64,000 bases of DNA from CALIZF01 sp046292445 (GCA_046292445.1 JBKBQT010000008.1:62001-126000); one strand, 5' to 3'. Positions 15,961 to 24,478 are shown, counted from the first letter of the stretch. The notes: generated from the letters alone by a model not told the origin. Made by a program: numbers and translations.

Positions 15961-16617
15961 ATGGCCTTGCGCATCAACGACATCGCCCCGAACTTCACCG
16001 CCGACAGCACAGACGGCCCGATCACGCTGCACGACTGGATCGGCGACAGCTATGCGATCCTGTTCAGCCATCCCAAGGATTTCACGCCCGTCTGCACCAC
16101 CGAATTCGGCGCCGTGGCGCGGATGGCCGAGGAATTCGCCCGCCGCGGCACCAAGGTCGCCGGCATCTCGGTCGATCCGGTCGAGGAGCACCTGCGCTGG
16201 AAGGCGGATATCGAGGCGGTGTCGGGCCGGCCCGTGACCTTCCCGATCTTCGCCGACAGCGATCTGACCATCGCCAAGCTCTATGACATGATGCCGGCCG
16301 AAGCAGTTCTGCCCGATGGCCGGACGGCCGCCGCGACGGCGACGGTGCGCAGCACCTTCATCATCGGCCCCGACAAGCGCATCCGCCTGATGCTGATCTA
16401 TCCGATGTCGGTCGGGCGCAACTTCGACGAGATCCTGCGGGCGCTGGACGCCATTCGCGCCACCGATGGCGCGCCGCTGGCCACGCCGGCCGACTGGCGG
16501 CCGGGCGAGGACATGATCGTGGCGCTGACGCTGCCGACCGCCGAGGCCGAGGCGAAATTCGGCAGCGTGGATGTCGTGCTGCCCTATCTGCGCAAGGTCA
16601 AGGTGCCGGCCGCCTGA
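15961..16617 (+). CDS. 1-Cys peroxiredoxin (Prx6 type)
   Basis: A 218-residue thiol peroxidase of the 1-Cys Prx6 group that reduces hydrogen and organic peroxides. The peroxidatic motif HPKDFTPVCTTEFG is at about residues 38-51. A long C-terminal dimerisation segment is typical of the group (RSTFIIGPDKRIR, YPMSVGRNFDEILR, then ADWRPGED). No second resolving-Cys motif is apparent. Start ATG 15961 follows ACAGGAGACTTCGCCC, a good RBS. Its 3' end overlaps the convergent DUF6525 gene by 20 bases. Confidence 0.95.
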   Translation: MALRINDIAPNFTADSTDGPITLHDWIGDSYAILFSHPKDFTPVCTTEFGAVARMAEEFARRGTKVAGISVDPVEEHLRWKADIEAVSGRPVTFPIFADSDLTIAKLYDMMPAEAVLPDGRTAAATATVRSTFIIGPDKRIRLMLIYPMSVGRNFDEILRALDAIRATDGAPLATPADWRPGEDMIVALTLPTAEAEAKFGSVDVVLPYLRKVKVPAA

Positions 16618-16909
16618 CCCCGGCCGCGGCGGCCGGGTGCCCCCGGCCCCAGATGCGCGCGGCATCCCGGGCGATGCTGCGCGCCTCGGCCGCGTCGAGA
16701 CGGGCGAGGGCATCGGCCTCGCAGCCCGTCTCTGCCATCGCCCGATGCCACAGGCGCAGGGCGCTCGCCACGCTCCAGGGCAGTGCCGCCCGCTGGAGCC
16801 AGCGGCGCAAGGCCGGGGGCAGGCGATCGAAGGCGGCCATCGGCGCAGCCTGACGGTGTCGCAGCGTCGTGACGATGTTGCGCCGCGCCCGTCCCGCCCG
16901 CCTAGCCAT
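16598..16909 (-). CDS. DUF6525-like small basic protein
   Basis: A 103-residue Arg/Ala-rich protein with the conserved core PMAAFDRLPPALRRWLQRAA followed by LPWSVASALRLWHRA and ALARLDAAEARSIARDAARI. I recognise it as the small DUF6525-type family frequent in Rhodobacteraceae; its function is unknown. It is the last gene of the minus-strand metal block: its start overlaps the DUF1826 stop by 8 bases, which suggests co-transcription. The last third is Pro/Ala-rich and probably not structured. Confidence 0.75.
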   Translation of the reverse strand: MARRAGRARRNIVTTLRHRQAAPMAAFDRLPPALRRWLQRAALPWSVASALRLWHRAMAETGCEADALARLDAAEARSIARDAARIWGRGHPAAAAGVRRPAP

Positions 16910-17513
16910 GCCCGTGATCCCCCGCGTCGATCACCAGCACCAGTCGCACCACACCGGTCCCGGCGATGGGGGGCGAGCGATGGACGAGCGCGCAGCCCGC
17001 GCCGGGCCAGAGCCGCCCGCGGAACATCCCCGCCGCGCCCGTCGCCATCCGCTGCACCGGATCGGGATCGCCGCCGACCCGGGCGGTGCCGTATTCCGTC
17101 CCCGGCCCGCGATAGCTGCACAGGAGCCGCGCCGTCACCATGTCGCAGTGAAACCGGCGGCAGGCATCGCCCGTGACCACGTCGAGCCGGAGGTGCAGGT
17201 GCCCCGTCGCCATGATCGCGGCAAAGCGGCGGGCCAGCGCCGCGACATCGGCGACAAGCGCGGCGCGCAGCCCGCCCGCCGGCGCACCGGCGATGGTGCA
17301 GGCCTCGTCCACCGCCGCGCCCGCATCGGCCGCGGCCACGCAGGCCCGCAGCCGTGGCAGGTTCGAGGGCGGCAACAGCGCCAGCGCATGAAGAAGGTCG
17401 GCGTCGAGCCGGCGATCCCAGATCGCCGCGGCGCAGCCGGCCTCGTGGATCGCCGCCAGGATCTCCGGCGACGGATCGACGGCGATGCGCGCCGCCGGCA
17501 TGCCGTCCCTCAT
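16902..17513 (-). CDS. DUF1826 domain protein (zinc-starvation locus)
   Basis: A 203-residue protein of the DUF1826 family. The conserved part contains RFHCDMVTARLLCSYRGPGT and a C-terminal ALVHRSPPIAGTGVVRLVLV. Members of this family recur beside COG0523 GTPases in Zur-controlled loci, but no biochemical activity is established. Start ATG 17513 overlaps the COG0523 stop (ATGA). Together with the Zur-like box before the GTPase gene, this implies expression under zinc limitation, which is inference from context. It ends GDHGHG, a small His-containing tail. Confidence 0.8.
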   Translation of the reverse strand: MRDGMPAARIAVDPSPEILAAIHEAGCAAAIWDRRLDADLLHALALLPPSNLPRLRACVAAADAGAAVDEACTIAGAPAGGLRAALVADVAALARRFAAIMATGHLHLRLDVVTGDACRRFHCDMVTARLLCSYRGPGTEYGTARVGGDPDPVQRMATGAAGMFRGRLWPGAGCALVHRSPPIAGTGVVRLVLVIDAGDHGHG

Positions 17514-18712
17514 GCCGCCTCGCGCCGCCAGGACGGAAAGGGGTCGGGCAGGTGCGCCCAGGCCGCTGGGGTGTAGGCCGCCGCCGGCACGAGTGCGCCA
17601 TCCAGCGCGGCCGTGATCGCGGCGCGGTCCATGCCGTGGCCGATGAACACGATCTCCTGCCGCCGGTCGCCCCAGGGTTCGACCCAGTGTTCCATCATCT
17701 TGGCGACCGCGCCGCGGTCCTGCGGCCAGCGGTCGCGCGGGATCGCGGCCCACCAGCCGCCCAGCGGCGCCACCGACGACACGGCGCCCGCCAGCGCAAA
17801 CTCGGCCACCCAGTTGGGCCTTGTGGCGATCCAGAAATGCCCCTTGGCGCGGATCACGCCGGGCAGGGGGCCATTCAGGACCGCATGCACCCGCGCCGGA
17901 TCGAAGGGGCGCCGCGCGCGATAGACGAAGGACGTGATGCCGTATTCCTCGGTCTCGGGCACATGGTCGGCGTGACCGTAAAGCTCCTGCGCCCAGAGCG
18001 GATGCTGGTGCGCGCGGTCGAAGTCGAACAGGCCGGTGTCGAGGATGTCGGTGGCGGCGACGCGCGCATGGTCGGTCTCGATCAGCCGGGCGACCGGGTT
18101 GAGCGCCTTGATGATCTTGCGCGCCGCATCGGCCCGGTCCGGCCCCGCATCGGTCACCTTGTTGAGCACGATCACATCGGCAAATTCGATCTGGTCGGTC
18201 AGAAGGTTGACGAGGCTCCGGTTGTCCCCCTCGCCCGCCACTTCACCGCGGTCGCCCAGAAAGTCGTGGGACGAGAAATCGCGCAGCAGGTTGATCGCAT
18301 CGACCACCGTCACCATCGTGTCGAGCCGCGCGACATCGCCGAGGCTCCGCCCCTCGGCATCACGGAAATCGAATGTCGCGGCGACCGGCAGCGGTTCGGA
18401 CACGCCGGTCGATTCGATCAGCAGCGCGTCGAACCGGCCCGCCTCGGCCAGCCGGCGCACCTCGATCATCAGATCCTCGCGCAGCGTGCAGCAGATGCAG
18501 CCGTTCGACATCTCGACCAGCCGCTCCTCGCCGCGCTTGAGGTCGGCGCCCGCGGCGATCAGGTCGGCGTCGATGTTGACCTCGGACATGTCGTTGACGA
18601 TCACCGCGACGCGGCGCCCGGCGCGGTTGTTGAGCACATGGTTGAGCAGCGTCGTCTTGCCGGCCCCGAGAAAGCCGGACAGGACGGTGACGGGCAGGCG
18701 GGTGTCGGGCAT
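17510..18712 (-). CDS. COG0523 (CobW/ZigA-type) GTP-binding metallochaperone
   Basis: A 400-residue G3E-family GTPase. Motifs in order: P-loop LSGFLGAGKTTLLNHVL near the N-terminus, the CxCC metal site NGCICCTLREDL, Walker B-like LLIESTGVSEP, the base-recognition NKVT, and a CobW C-terminal domain. This protein type hands zinc to client enzymes under zinc starvation. A Zur-like operator lies 14 bases upstream of ATG 18712, and DUF1826 and DUF6525 genes follow by overlaps. The minus-strand ABC metal transporter lies upstream (103-base gap). Zinc specificity is inferred from the operator and the DUF1826 neighbour rather than from the protein alone. Confidence 0.9.
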   Translation of the reverse strand: MPDTRLPVTVLSGFLGAGKTTLLNHVLNNRAGRRVAVIVNDMSEVNIDADLIAAGADLKRGEERLVEMSNGCICCTLREDLMIEVRRLAEAGRFDALLIESTGVSEPLPVAATFDFRDAEGRSLGDVARLDTMVTVVDAINLLRDFSSHDFLGDRGEVAGEGDNRSLVNLLTDQIEFADVIVLNKVTDAGPDRADAARKIIKALNPVARLIETDHARVAATDILDTGLFDFDRAHQHPLWAQELYGHADHVPETEEYGITSFVYRARRPFDPARVHAVLNGPLPGVIRAKGHFWIATRPNWVAEFALAGAVSSVAPLGGWWAAIPRDRWPQDRGAVAKMMEHWVEPWGDRRQEIVFIGHGMDRAAITAALDGALVPAAAYTPAAWAHLPDPFPSWRREAA

Positions 18713-18725
18713 GGGTTCCTCGCTT

Positions 18726-18748
18726 GTTATGTGATAGTATAACAATTG
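18726..18748. promoter_or_regulatory. Zur-like operator
   Basis: The core TGTGATA-G-TATAACA (18730-18744) differs at one base from the alphaproteobacterial/rhizobial Zur palindrome TGTTATA-N-TATAACA, and flanking bases also fit. It lies 14 bases upstream of the COG0523 start, an ideal place for repression by zinc-bound Zur. The match is judged by eye. Confidence 0.7.
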
Positions 18749-18815
18749 CGAGGTGATGGGCAAGGCCCGCCGCCTTGGCCCGGACGTGCTGCCGGGCCTG
18801 CGGATCGCGGTCCGC

Positions 18816-19946
18816 TCAGCCGCGCGGCGGCGCGAGGATCGCCCGCGCCATCGCCCGCCCCTCGGGCGTGAGCGCCAGAGCCGCCCCGGCGCGGCGCACA
18901 AGGCCGCGGTCCTGCGCGGCCATCAGCACCTGCGCGATGCGGGCGCCGTCCCAGCCCAGATGCCCGGCAAGCCCGCCCTCGGTATTCTCGGCCGCCGCCT
19001 CGGGCCCTGCCTCGTGCGCGGCCAGATGGGCGGCCAGCGTGCGGCAATCGGCGTCAAGCCGGGCCCGGGTCCGCGCGCGCCCGGCGGCGAGGATGCCGTG
19101 CCGGGGGCCGGCGAGCAGCGCAGCGGCGAAGGCCGCCCCCGCCGCCAGCGCCATGGCGCCGCCGATCGACACATCCGCCGCCACCGCCAGCGGATAGCCG
19201 ACGGCTGCCGACACCGCCGCGATGGCCAGCGCCAGCGCCAGCATCGCCGAAAGCCGGTCGGTCAGCAGCAGCGCGGCCGCGGGCGGGACGATCACGAAGG
19301 CGACGAACAGCACCACCCCCACCGCATCGAACGCCGCCACCGCCGTCGCCGCCGTCAGCGCGAGCAAAAGGTTCCCGATCAGCCGCGGCCGCAGGCCGAG
19401 CGCGGCGGCAAGACCGGGATCGAAGGCGGCCAGCTTGAGCTCCTTCCAGAACGCCGCAACGAAGGCCGCATTGACCGCCGTCATCGCCGCCAGCGCGATC
19501 ACAGCGCGCGGCACCTCGGCGCCGAGAACCGGCACGGTGTCGAGCCAGACGAACCCGATCTCGCCCAGCAGCACCGCATGGGCATCGAGGTGCAGGTTGC
19601 GCGCGTTGAGGTTGATGAGCAGGACGCCGAGCGCGAACATCGCCGGGAATACAAGGCCGATGGCCGCATCGTCCCGCACCAGCCGCGTCGCCGCCACCGC
19701 CTCGGTCGCGAGGACGCAAGCGACCCCGGCCGCCGCCGCCCCGACGATCAGGACCGGCCCCGCCGTCGCGCCCGTCGCCAGCCAGACCGCCACGATGCCC
19801 AGCACGATGGCATGGGCGATGGCATCGGCGAGCATCGCCTGCCCGCGCAGCACGAGGAAGGTGCCGGGCAGCGCTGCCGCGAGGCCGGTCAGCACGCCGG
19901 TCAGCACGATCATCGCCGGGATCGAGTCGAACGCGGCCGCGATCAT
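18816..19946 (-). CDS. Metal ABC transporter permease (SitD/ZnuB type) with C-terminal winged-helix-like tail
   Basis: A 376-residue ABC-3 family permease. It has 8-9 membrane segments and the family region LRGQAMLADAIAHAIVLGI near residues 33-51. The later block is FDAVGVVLFVAFVIVPPAAA. After the last membrane segment (about residue 285) comes a soluble tail of about 90 residues, including LAGHLGWDGARIAQVLMAAQ and LVRRAGAALALTPEGRAMA, which reads like a winged-helix domain. Start ATG 19946 overlaps the stop of the first permease (ATGA). It forms the membrane channel of the Mn/Fe/Zn importer with the upstream permease; metal specificity is not settled by sequence. Confidence 0.88.
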   Translation of the reverse strand: MIAAAFDSIPAMIVLTGVLTGLAAALPGTFLVLRGQAMLADAIAHAIVLGIVAVWLATGATAGPVLIVGAAAAGVACVLATEAVAATRLVRDDAAIGLVFPAMFALGVLLINLNARNLHLDAHAVLLGEIGFVWLDTVPVLGAEVPRAVIALAAMTAVNAAFVAAFWKELKLAAFDPGLAAALGLRPRLIGNLLLALTAATAVAAFDAVGVVLFVAFVIVPPAAALLLTDRLSAMLALALAIAAVSAAVGYPLAVAADVSIGGAMALAAGAAFAAALLAGPRHGILAAGRARTRARLDADCRTLAAHLAAHEAGPEAAAENTEGGLAGHLGWDGARIAQVLMAAQDRGLVRRAGAALALTPEGRAMARAILAPPRG

Positions 19947-21064
19947 CGCCCGCCCCCGTCTGCGGCGCTGCGCCCGGCGGCCGTCAGTTCCCAATGCGGC
20001 GTATTCTCGGGCGCGTGATCGACCGCCCGCACCAGCCCGGCCGCTTCGAGCCTTGCAAGCGTGGCGCGCGCGGCGCGGCCGTGCAGCGCCTCGATCATCC
20101 CGCGCTCGGCCGGATAGGCGGGGTCGGCATGCGCCCGCGCCAGCGCCGACAGGCTGCCGAGCACGCGCCCCTCGGCCGCACTGTTCCGCGCCCGCCCGCG
20201 CGCCCGCGCGCCGCGCAGCACGGCGGCGAGTGCCCCCCTCTCGGGCGCGAGCAGAAACGACAGCACCACCATCCCGGTCGCCGTCAGCACGATCACCGGC
20301 CCGGTCGCAAGGCCCCGCGACGCCGCGCTGACCAGCGCCCCGGCCACCCCCGCCACCGCCCCGAACGCGGCAGACAGCGCCACCATCGCACCGAGCGAGC
20401 GCGCCCATTGCCGCGCCGCCGCCGCCGGGGCGACGATCAGCGCCGTCATCAGCACGACCCCGACGATCTGCACCCCCGCCACCACCGCGACCGCGATGAG
20501 CGCGGTCAGCCCGAGGTCGATCCGCGCCACCGGCCAGCCCTGCACGGCGGCGAAGGCGGGATCGAAGGTCGCGACCTTGATCGGGCGCCAGAGCAACGCC
20601 ACAGCCGCCACCGAAACCGCCCCGAGACCGGCGAGCAACACGACGTCGCCGGCCAGCATCGCCGCCGCCTGCCCGAACAGGAACGTCTCGAGCCCCGCCT
20701 GCGACGCCCCGCCGGTCGCCTGCACATGCGTCAAGAGCACCACCCCCGCGGCGAAGAACAGCGACAGCACGATCCCGAGCGCGGTATCCGGCTTGATGCG
20801 CGTGGACCGCGCGACGACCGCCACCGCCCATGCCGCCGCCAGACCCGCCGCCAGTGCGCCCGCCATCAGCGCCGGCAGGTGCCGCCCGCCCGCGACGAGG
20901 AACCCCAGGCACACGCCGGGCAGCGCGGCATGGGCGAGGGTGTCGCCCAGCAGGCTCTGCCGCCTGAGCAGCGCAAAGGCGCCCGCCAGCCCCGCCAGCG
21001 CCCCGGCGAGCGCGGCGCCGAGCGCGACGATCCGGGTGGTGTAGTCGGCCAGCAGGTCGATCAC
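19943..21064 (-). CDS. Metal ABC transporter permease (SitC/MntB type) with C-terminal winged-helix tail
   Basis: A 373-residue ABC-3 permease starting at GTG 21064, which overlaps the ATPase stop (GTGA). Membrane segments fill residues 10-280; landmarks are LLRRQSLLGDTLAHAALPGV and IVGVVLMTALIVAPAAAARQ. A soluble tail of about 75 residues follows, with RVLGSLSALARAHADP, RAARATLARLEAAGLVRAV and HWELTAAGRSAA. Helix-helix-wing spacing makes a winged helix-turn-helix likely, reminiscent of permease-repressor fusions such as chlamydial YtgCR. Two different permeases plus one ATPase and one binding protein is the SitABCD/Mnt arrangement. Confidence 0.88.
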   Translation of the reverse strand: MIDLLADYTTRIVALGAALAGALAGLAGAFALLRRQSLLGDTLAHAALPGVCLGFLVAGGRHLPALMAGALAAGLAAAWAVAVVARSTRIKPDTALGIVLSLFFAAGVVLLTHVQATGGASQAGLETFLFGQAAAMLAGDVVLLAGLGAVSVAAVALLWRPIKVATFDPAFAAVQGWPVARIDLGLTALIAVAVVAGVQIVGVVLMTALIVAPAAAARQWARSLGAMVALSAAFGAVAGVAGALVSAASRGLATGPVIVLTATGMVVLSFLLAPERGALAAVLRGARARGRARNSAAEGRVLGSLSALARAHADPAYPAERGMIEALHGRAARATLARLEAAGLVRAVDHAPENTPHWELTAAGRSAADGGGR

Positions 21065-21813
21065 GCCCCGGCCCCCAGCAGCGCCGCCTGCCCGCCATAG
21101 GTGCGCGCCAGCGCCTCGCGCGTGTAGACCTCGCCCACAGGGCCCTGCGCGATCACCCGCACGTTCAGCAGCACCATCCAGTCGAAATAGCGCTCGACCG
21201 TGGAAAGGTCATGGTGGACGACCACGATCGTCCGCCCCTCGTTGCGCAGGGCCTGCAACACGGCGACGATGGCCCGCTCGGTCGGCGCATCCACCCCCGC
21301 CATCGGTTCGTCCAGCAGGATGAGGTCAGCCCCCTGCACCAGCGCCCGGGCGAGGAACACGCGCTGCTGCTGGCCGCCCGAAAGCTGCCCGATCTGGCGG
21401 CCGGCATAGTCCTGCATCCCCACCCGTTCGAGCGCCGCCATCGCCGCATCCCGCCCCGCGCGCCCCGGCCGCCGGAACCAGCCGAGCCGGCCATAGGTTC
21501 CCATCGTCACCACGTCGAGCACGTCGGTCGGGAAATCCCAGTCCACGCTGGCGCGCTGCGGCACGTAGGCGACGCGCTGGCGGGCGGCGGCGAAGGGCAG
21601 GCCGAAGAACCGCACATGCCCGGCCGCCGGGCGCACAAGGCCGAGCGCGGCCTTGAGCAACGTGGATTTGCCCGCGCCGTTCGGCCCGACGATGGCCGCC
21701 ATGACGCCGGGCGGGATGTCGAGGTCGATGTCCCACAGGACCGGGCGTTCGTGATAGCTGACCGTCAGATCCTCGATGTGCAGCGCGATATGCGGCTCGT
21801 GCAGATCGCTCAT
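21061..21813 (-). CDS. Metal ABC transporter ATP-binding protein
   Basis: A 250-residue ABC ATPase of the Mn/Zn/Fe importer class. It has Walker A IVGPNGAGKSTLLKAALGL, Q-loop YVPQRASVDWDFP (the QR..VDW...P phrase is characteristic of this class), signature QLSGGQQQRVFLARAL, Walker B LILLDEPMAGVD, and the H-loop VVVHHDLSTV. ATG 21813 overlaps the stop of the binding-protein gene (ATGA), and the ATPase stop overlaps the first permease start, so all four transporter genes are translationally linked. Confidence 0.95.
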   Translation of the reverse strand: MSDLHEPHIALHIEDLTVSYHERPVLWDIDLDIPPGVMAAIVGPNGAGKSTLLKAALGLVRPAAGHVRFFGLPFAAARQRVAYVPQRASVDWDFPTDVLDVVTMGTYGRLGWFRRPGRAGRDAAMAALERVGMQDYAGRQIGQLSGGQQQRVFLARALVQGADLILLDEPMAGVDAPTERAIVAVLQALRNEGRTIVVVHHDLSTVERYFDWMVLLNVRVIAQGPVGEVYTREALARTYGGQAALLGAGA

Positions 21814-22835
21814 CCGATCCCCCAGATCGCGCCCCAGTCCCGCAGCGCCTCCGGCAGCGGCAGCGCCCTGCCGCCGAGGGCGGCGGCGATGGCGGTCACA
21901 TTGGCATGGATCATGCCGATATAGGTGCCCGCCGCCGTCCCCTCGGCCCCCATCGCATCGGCCAGCAGCGCGCCGCCGATGGTCACCTCGTGCCCGAGGC
22001 TGCGGGCGGCGGCGATCAGCGCCTCGATGGTGCGCGGATTGATCGTGCTTTCGACGAACACCGCCGGCACGCGCATGTCGGCGACCAGCCGGGCGGTTTG
22101 GGTGATGTCGGCCACGCTCGCCTCGGCCTCGGTCGAGATCCCCTGGATCGCCTCGACCCGGATGTCCCAGTCGCGGCCCATATAGCCGAAGGCGTCATGC
22201 GCGGTCACGAGGATCCGCCTGTCCGCGGGAATCGTGGCGAGGCTTGCGCGCCCCCAGGCGTCGAGCGCGGCAAGTTCGGCCGCGTGCCGCCCGGCCGCCG
22301 CCGCCACGGCCTCGGCGCAGGCCGGCGCGGCATCGCGCACCGCCGCCGCAACCGCCGGGATCGCGAGGGACCAGAGCGCAGGCGACATCCAGACATGCGG
22401 ATCGGGGGCGCCATCCTCGACCAGCAGCCGGTCCGCCGGGATCGCCGCGCCGATGGCGACCACCGTCTTGCGCGTGCCGAGCCGGCCGAGCACCTGCGCA
22501 AGCTGGCCTTCGAGCCCGAGGCCGAGATAGAGGATCACATCCGCCCGGTTCAGCGCCGCGACATCCGACGGCGTGGCGCGGTAGGTATGCGGATCGGTCC
22601 CCGGCCCGATGAGCGCGCGCACCTCGGCGCAGTCCCCGGCAAGGGTGCGGGCCATGTCGGCGATCATGCCGATCGTCGCCACGATGCGCGGCCGGTCCGC
22701 TGCCGCCGCGGGCGCTGCGGCCAGCGCCGCGGCGAATGCAACCGGCAGGACAAGCGACCGGACGAGCCATCGGGCGCCGCGCGCCGCTGCGCGGCGGCGC
22801 GAGACCTGGAGGCGGGAAAGACCGAAGGCGGGCAT
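21810..22835 (-). CDS. Metal ABC transporter substrate-binding protein (SitA/TroA/ZnuA family)
   Basis: A 341-residue periplasmic cluster A-I binding protein. The N-terminus is basic and then hydrophobic (LVRSLVLPVAFAAALAAA, cleavage near AAAADRP). Probable metal ligands are the His in GTDPHTYRATPSD, in GAPDPHVWMSP and in VTAHDAFGYMG, and the Asp in LLADAMGAEG. It lacks the long His-rich loop of typical ZnuA, which leans towards Mn/Fe or a low-His Zn importer. ATG 22835 has a perfect GGAGG spaced 5 bases upstream, deciding the start over the longer frame. A Fur/Mur-like box lies about 27 bases upstream. Confidence 0.9.
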   Translation of the reverse strand: MPAFGLSRLQVSRRRAAARGARWLVRSLVLPVAFAAALAAAPAAAADRPRIVATIGMIADMARTLAGDCAEVRALIGPGTDPHTYRATPSDVAALNRADVILYLGLGLEGQLAQVLGRLGTRKTVVAIGAAIPADRLLVEDGAPDPHVWMSPALWSLAIPAVAAAVRDAAPACAEAVAAAAGRHAAELAALDAWGRASLATIPADRRILVTAHDAFGYMGRDWDIRVEAIQGISTEAEASVADITQTARLVADMRVPAVFVESTINPRTIEALIAAARSLGHEVTIGGALLADAMGAEGTAAGTYIGMIHANVTAIAAALGGRALPLPEALRDWGAIWGIG

Positions 22836-22861
22836 GAAAACCTCCATTGCGCCGAAACTGA

Positions 22862-22876
22862 TAATCATTCGCATTC
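22862..22876. promoter_or_regulatory. Fur/Mur-like operator candidate
   Basis: TGATAAT-C-ATTCGCA occupies about 22859-22873 and is part of a longer AT-rich island in very GC-rich DNA. It is a 7-1-7 imperfect palindrome (five of seven positions complementary) resembling the Fur/Mur sites of proteobacteria, whose consensus has TGA/C..AAT-N-ATT..TCA/GCA arms. It lies between the metal ABC operon (minus) and matB (plus), about 25 bases upstream of the binding-protein start. Assignment to Mur, Fur or another Fur-family regulator is not possible by eye. Confidence 0.5.
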
Positions 22877-22963
22877 CAAAGTCAAGCCGCGCGCCCCTCC
22901 GGGCCCCTTGCCGCCACGCGCGCGCTGCCGCACAAGGGCGTGACTGCGCAGGCGGGGACGGGC

Positions 22964-24478
22964 ATGGCCGACAATCACCTTTTCGACGCGCTCTTTGCGC
23001 CGCTCGACGGGCGGACGGGCGATCTGATGATCCTGCCCGACGGACGGACGGTCACGGGCGCTGCCTTCCACGCGATGGTCCTGCGGATGGCCGGCGCGCT
23101 CGCGGCGCTCGGCATCGCCCCGGGCGACCGTGTCGCGGTGCAGGTCGCCAAATCGCCCGAGGCGCTGGCGCTTTATGGCGCGGCAGTGGCGGCCGGGGCG
23201 GTGTTCCTGCCGCTCAACCCCGCCTATACCCCGGCCGAGGTCGCCTATTTCGTCGGCAATGCCGAGCCGCGGATCCTCGTGTGCGATCCGGGCCGGGCGG
23301 CCGCGCTGGCCCCGGTCGCGGCCGGCGCGCGGATCGTGACGCTGGACGCGGGCGGGGCGGGCAGCCTCGCCGATCTCGCGGCGGGGCAGGACGGGGCCTT
23401 TGCGCCGGTGGGGCGCGGGCCGGGCGATCTGGCGGCGATCCTCTATACGTCGGGCACCACGGGCCGGTCCAAGGGCGCGATGCTCACCCATGCCAACCTT
23501 CTGTCCAACGGTGCGGTGCTGGCGCGGGAATGGGCCTTCACCGACCGCGACGTGCTGCTGCACATGCTGCCGGTGTTCCACACCCACGGCCTGTTCGTGG
23601 CCACCAACATCGCGCTGCTGACGGGCGGGCGGATGATCCTCTGCCCCGGTTTCGATGCGGCCGAGGCGCTGCGCCTGATCCCGCAGGCGAGCGCGATGAT
23701 GGGCGTGCCGACGTTCTACACCCGGCTCTTGGACGATCCCCGGCTGGACCGCGCCCTGACCGCCCACATGCGCCTGTTCGTCAGCGGCTCGGCCCCGCTG
23801 CTGGCCGAGACCCACCGCGCCTGGGAGGCGCGGACGGGCCACCGCATCCTCGAACGCTACGGCATGACCGAGACCAACATGAACACCTCCAACCCCTATG
23901 CGGGCGAGCGGCGCGCCGGCACCGTGGGCCTGCCCCTGCCGGGGGTCGAGGTGCGGGTCTGCGACCCCGCGGGCCGCCCGCTGCCGCCGGGGGAGACGGG
24001 GATGGTCGAGGTGCGCGGGCCGAATGTCTTTGCCGGCTACTGGCGGATGCCGGACAAGACGGCCGAGGACCTGCGCGCGGACGGGTTCTTCATCACCGGC
24101 GATCTGGGACGGTTCGATGCCGACGGCTATCTGACCATCGTCGGGCGGCAGAAGGACCTCATCATCACCGGCGGCTTCAACGTCTATCCGGTCGAGGTCG
24201 AAGCGGCGATCGACGCCCTGCCGGGGGTTCTGGAAAGCGCGGTCGTCGGCGTGCCGCATCCCGATTTCGGCGAGGCGGTGGTGGCGATCGTGGTCCCCCG
24301 GGCGGGGGCGAGCCTCGAGCCCGCCGCGATCATCGGGGGGCTTGCCGAAACGCTCGCCCGGTTCAAGCAGCCCAAGGCGGTCGAGATCGCGGCGGCCCTG
24401 CCGCGCAACAGCATGGGCAAGGTGCAGAAGGCCGAATTGCGGGCGCGCCACGCGGCCCGTTTTGCAGGGGGGACATGA
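22964..24478 (+). CDS. matB: Malonyl-CoA synthetase (MatB-like acyl-CoA synthetase)
   Basis: A 504-residue ANL-superfamily adenylate-forming ligase, the length of characterised MatB. Motifs: LYTSGTTGRSKGAMLTH (ATP/AMP), MLPVFHTHGLFVATN, YGMTETNMNTSNPYAGERR (a MatB-like A5 motif), ITGDLGRFDADGY (A7), VGRQKDLIITGGFNVYP (hinge), and the catalytic Lys near PRNSMGKVQK. It converts malonate or methylmalonate plus CoA and ATP to the CoA thioester. ATG 22964 was chosen because it gives the family length; GTG 22940 is an alternative. The stop overlaps the next start (ATGA). It is divergent from the metal transporter. Confidence 0.9.
   Translation: MADNHLFDALFAPLDGRTGDLMILPDGRTVTGAAFHAMVLRMAGALAALGIAPGDRVAVQVAKSPEALALYGAAVAAGAVFLPLNPAYTPAEVAYFVGNAEPRILVCDPGRAAALAPVAAGARIVTLDAGGAGSLADLAAGQDGAFAPVGRGPGDLAAILYTSGTTGRSKGAMLTHANLLSNGAVLAREWAFTDRDVLLHMLPVFHTHGLFVATNIALLTGGRMILCPGFDAAEALRLIPQASAMMGVPTFYTRLLDDPRLDRALTAHMRLFVSGSAPLLAETHRAWEARTGHRILERYGMTETNMNTSNPYAGERRAGTVGLPLPGVEVRVCDPAGRPLPPGETGMVEVRGPNVFAGYWRMPDKTAEDLRADGFFITGDLGRFDADGYLTIVGRQKDLIITGGFNVYPVEVEAAIDALPGVLESAVVGVPHPDFGEAVVAIVVPRAGASLEPAAIIGGLAETLARFKQPKAVEIAAALPRNSMGKVQKAELRARHAARFAGGT

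Noticed and set aside
14434..17601. 1055-codon minus-strand open frame across the VPLPA gene, the peroxiredoxin and DUF1826
   Set aside because: It spans several well-supported genes in another frame, with no family similarity; a GC shadow.
21810..22835. Naming the ABC transporter znuABC
   Set aside because: No His-rich loop in the binding protein, two permeases, and a Fur/Mur-like rather than a Zur-like site in front; Mn, Fe or Zn remain possible.
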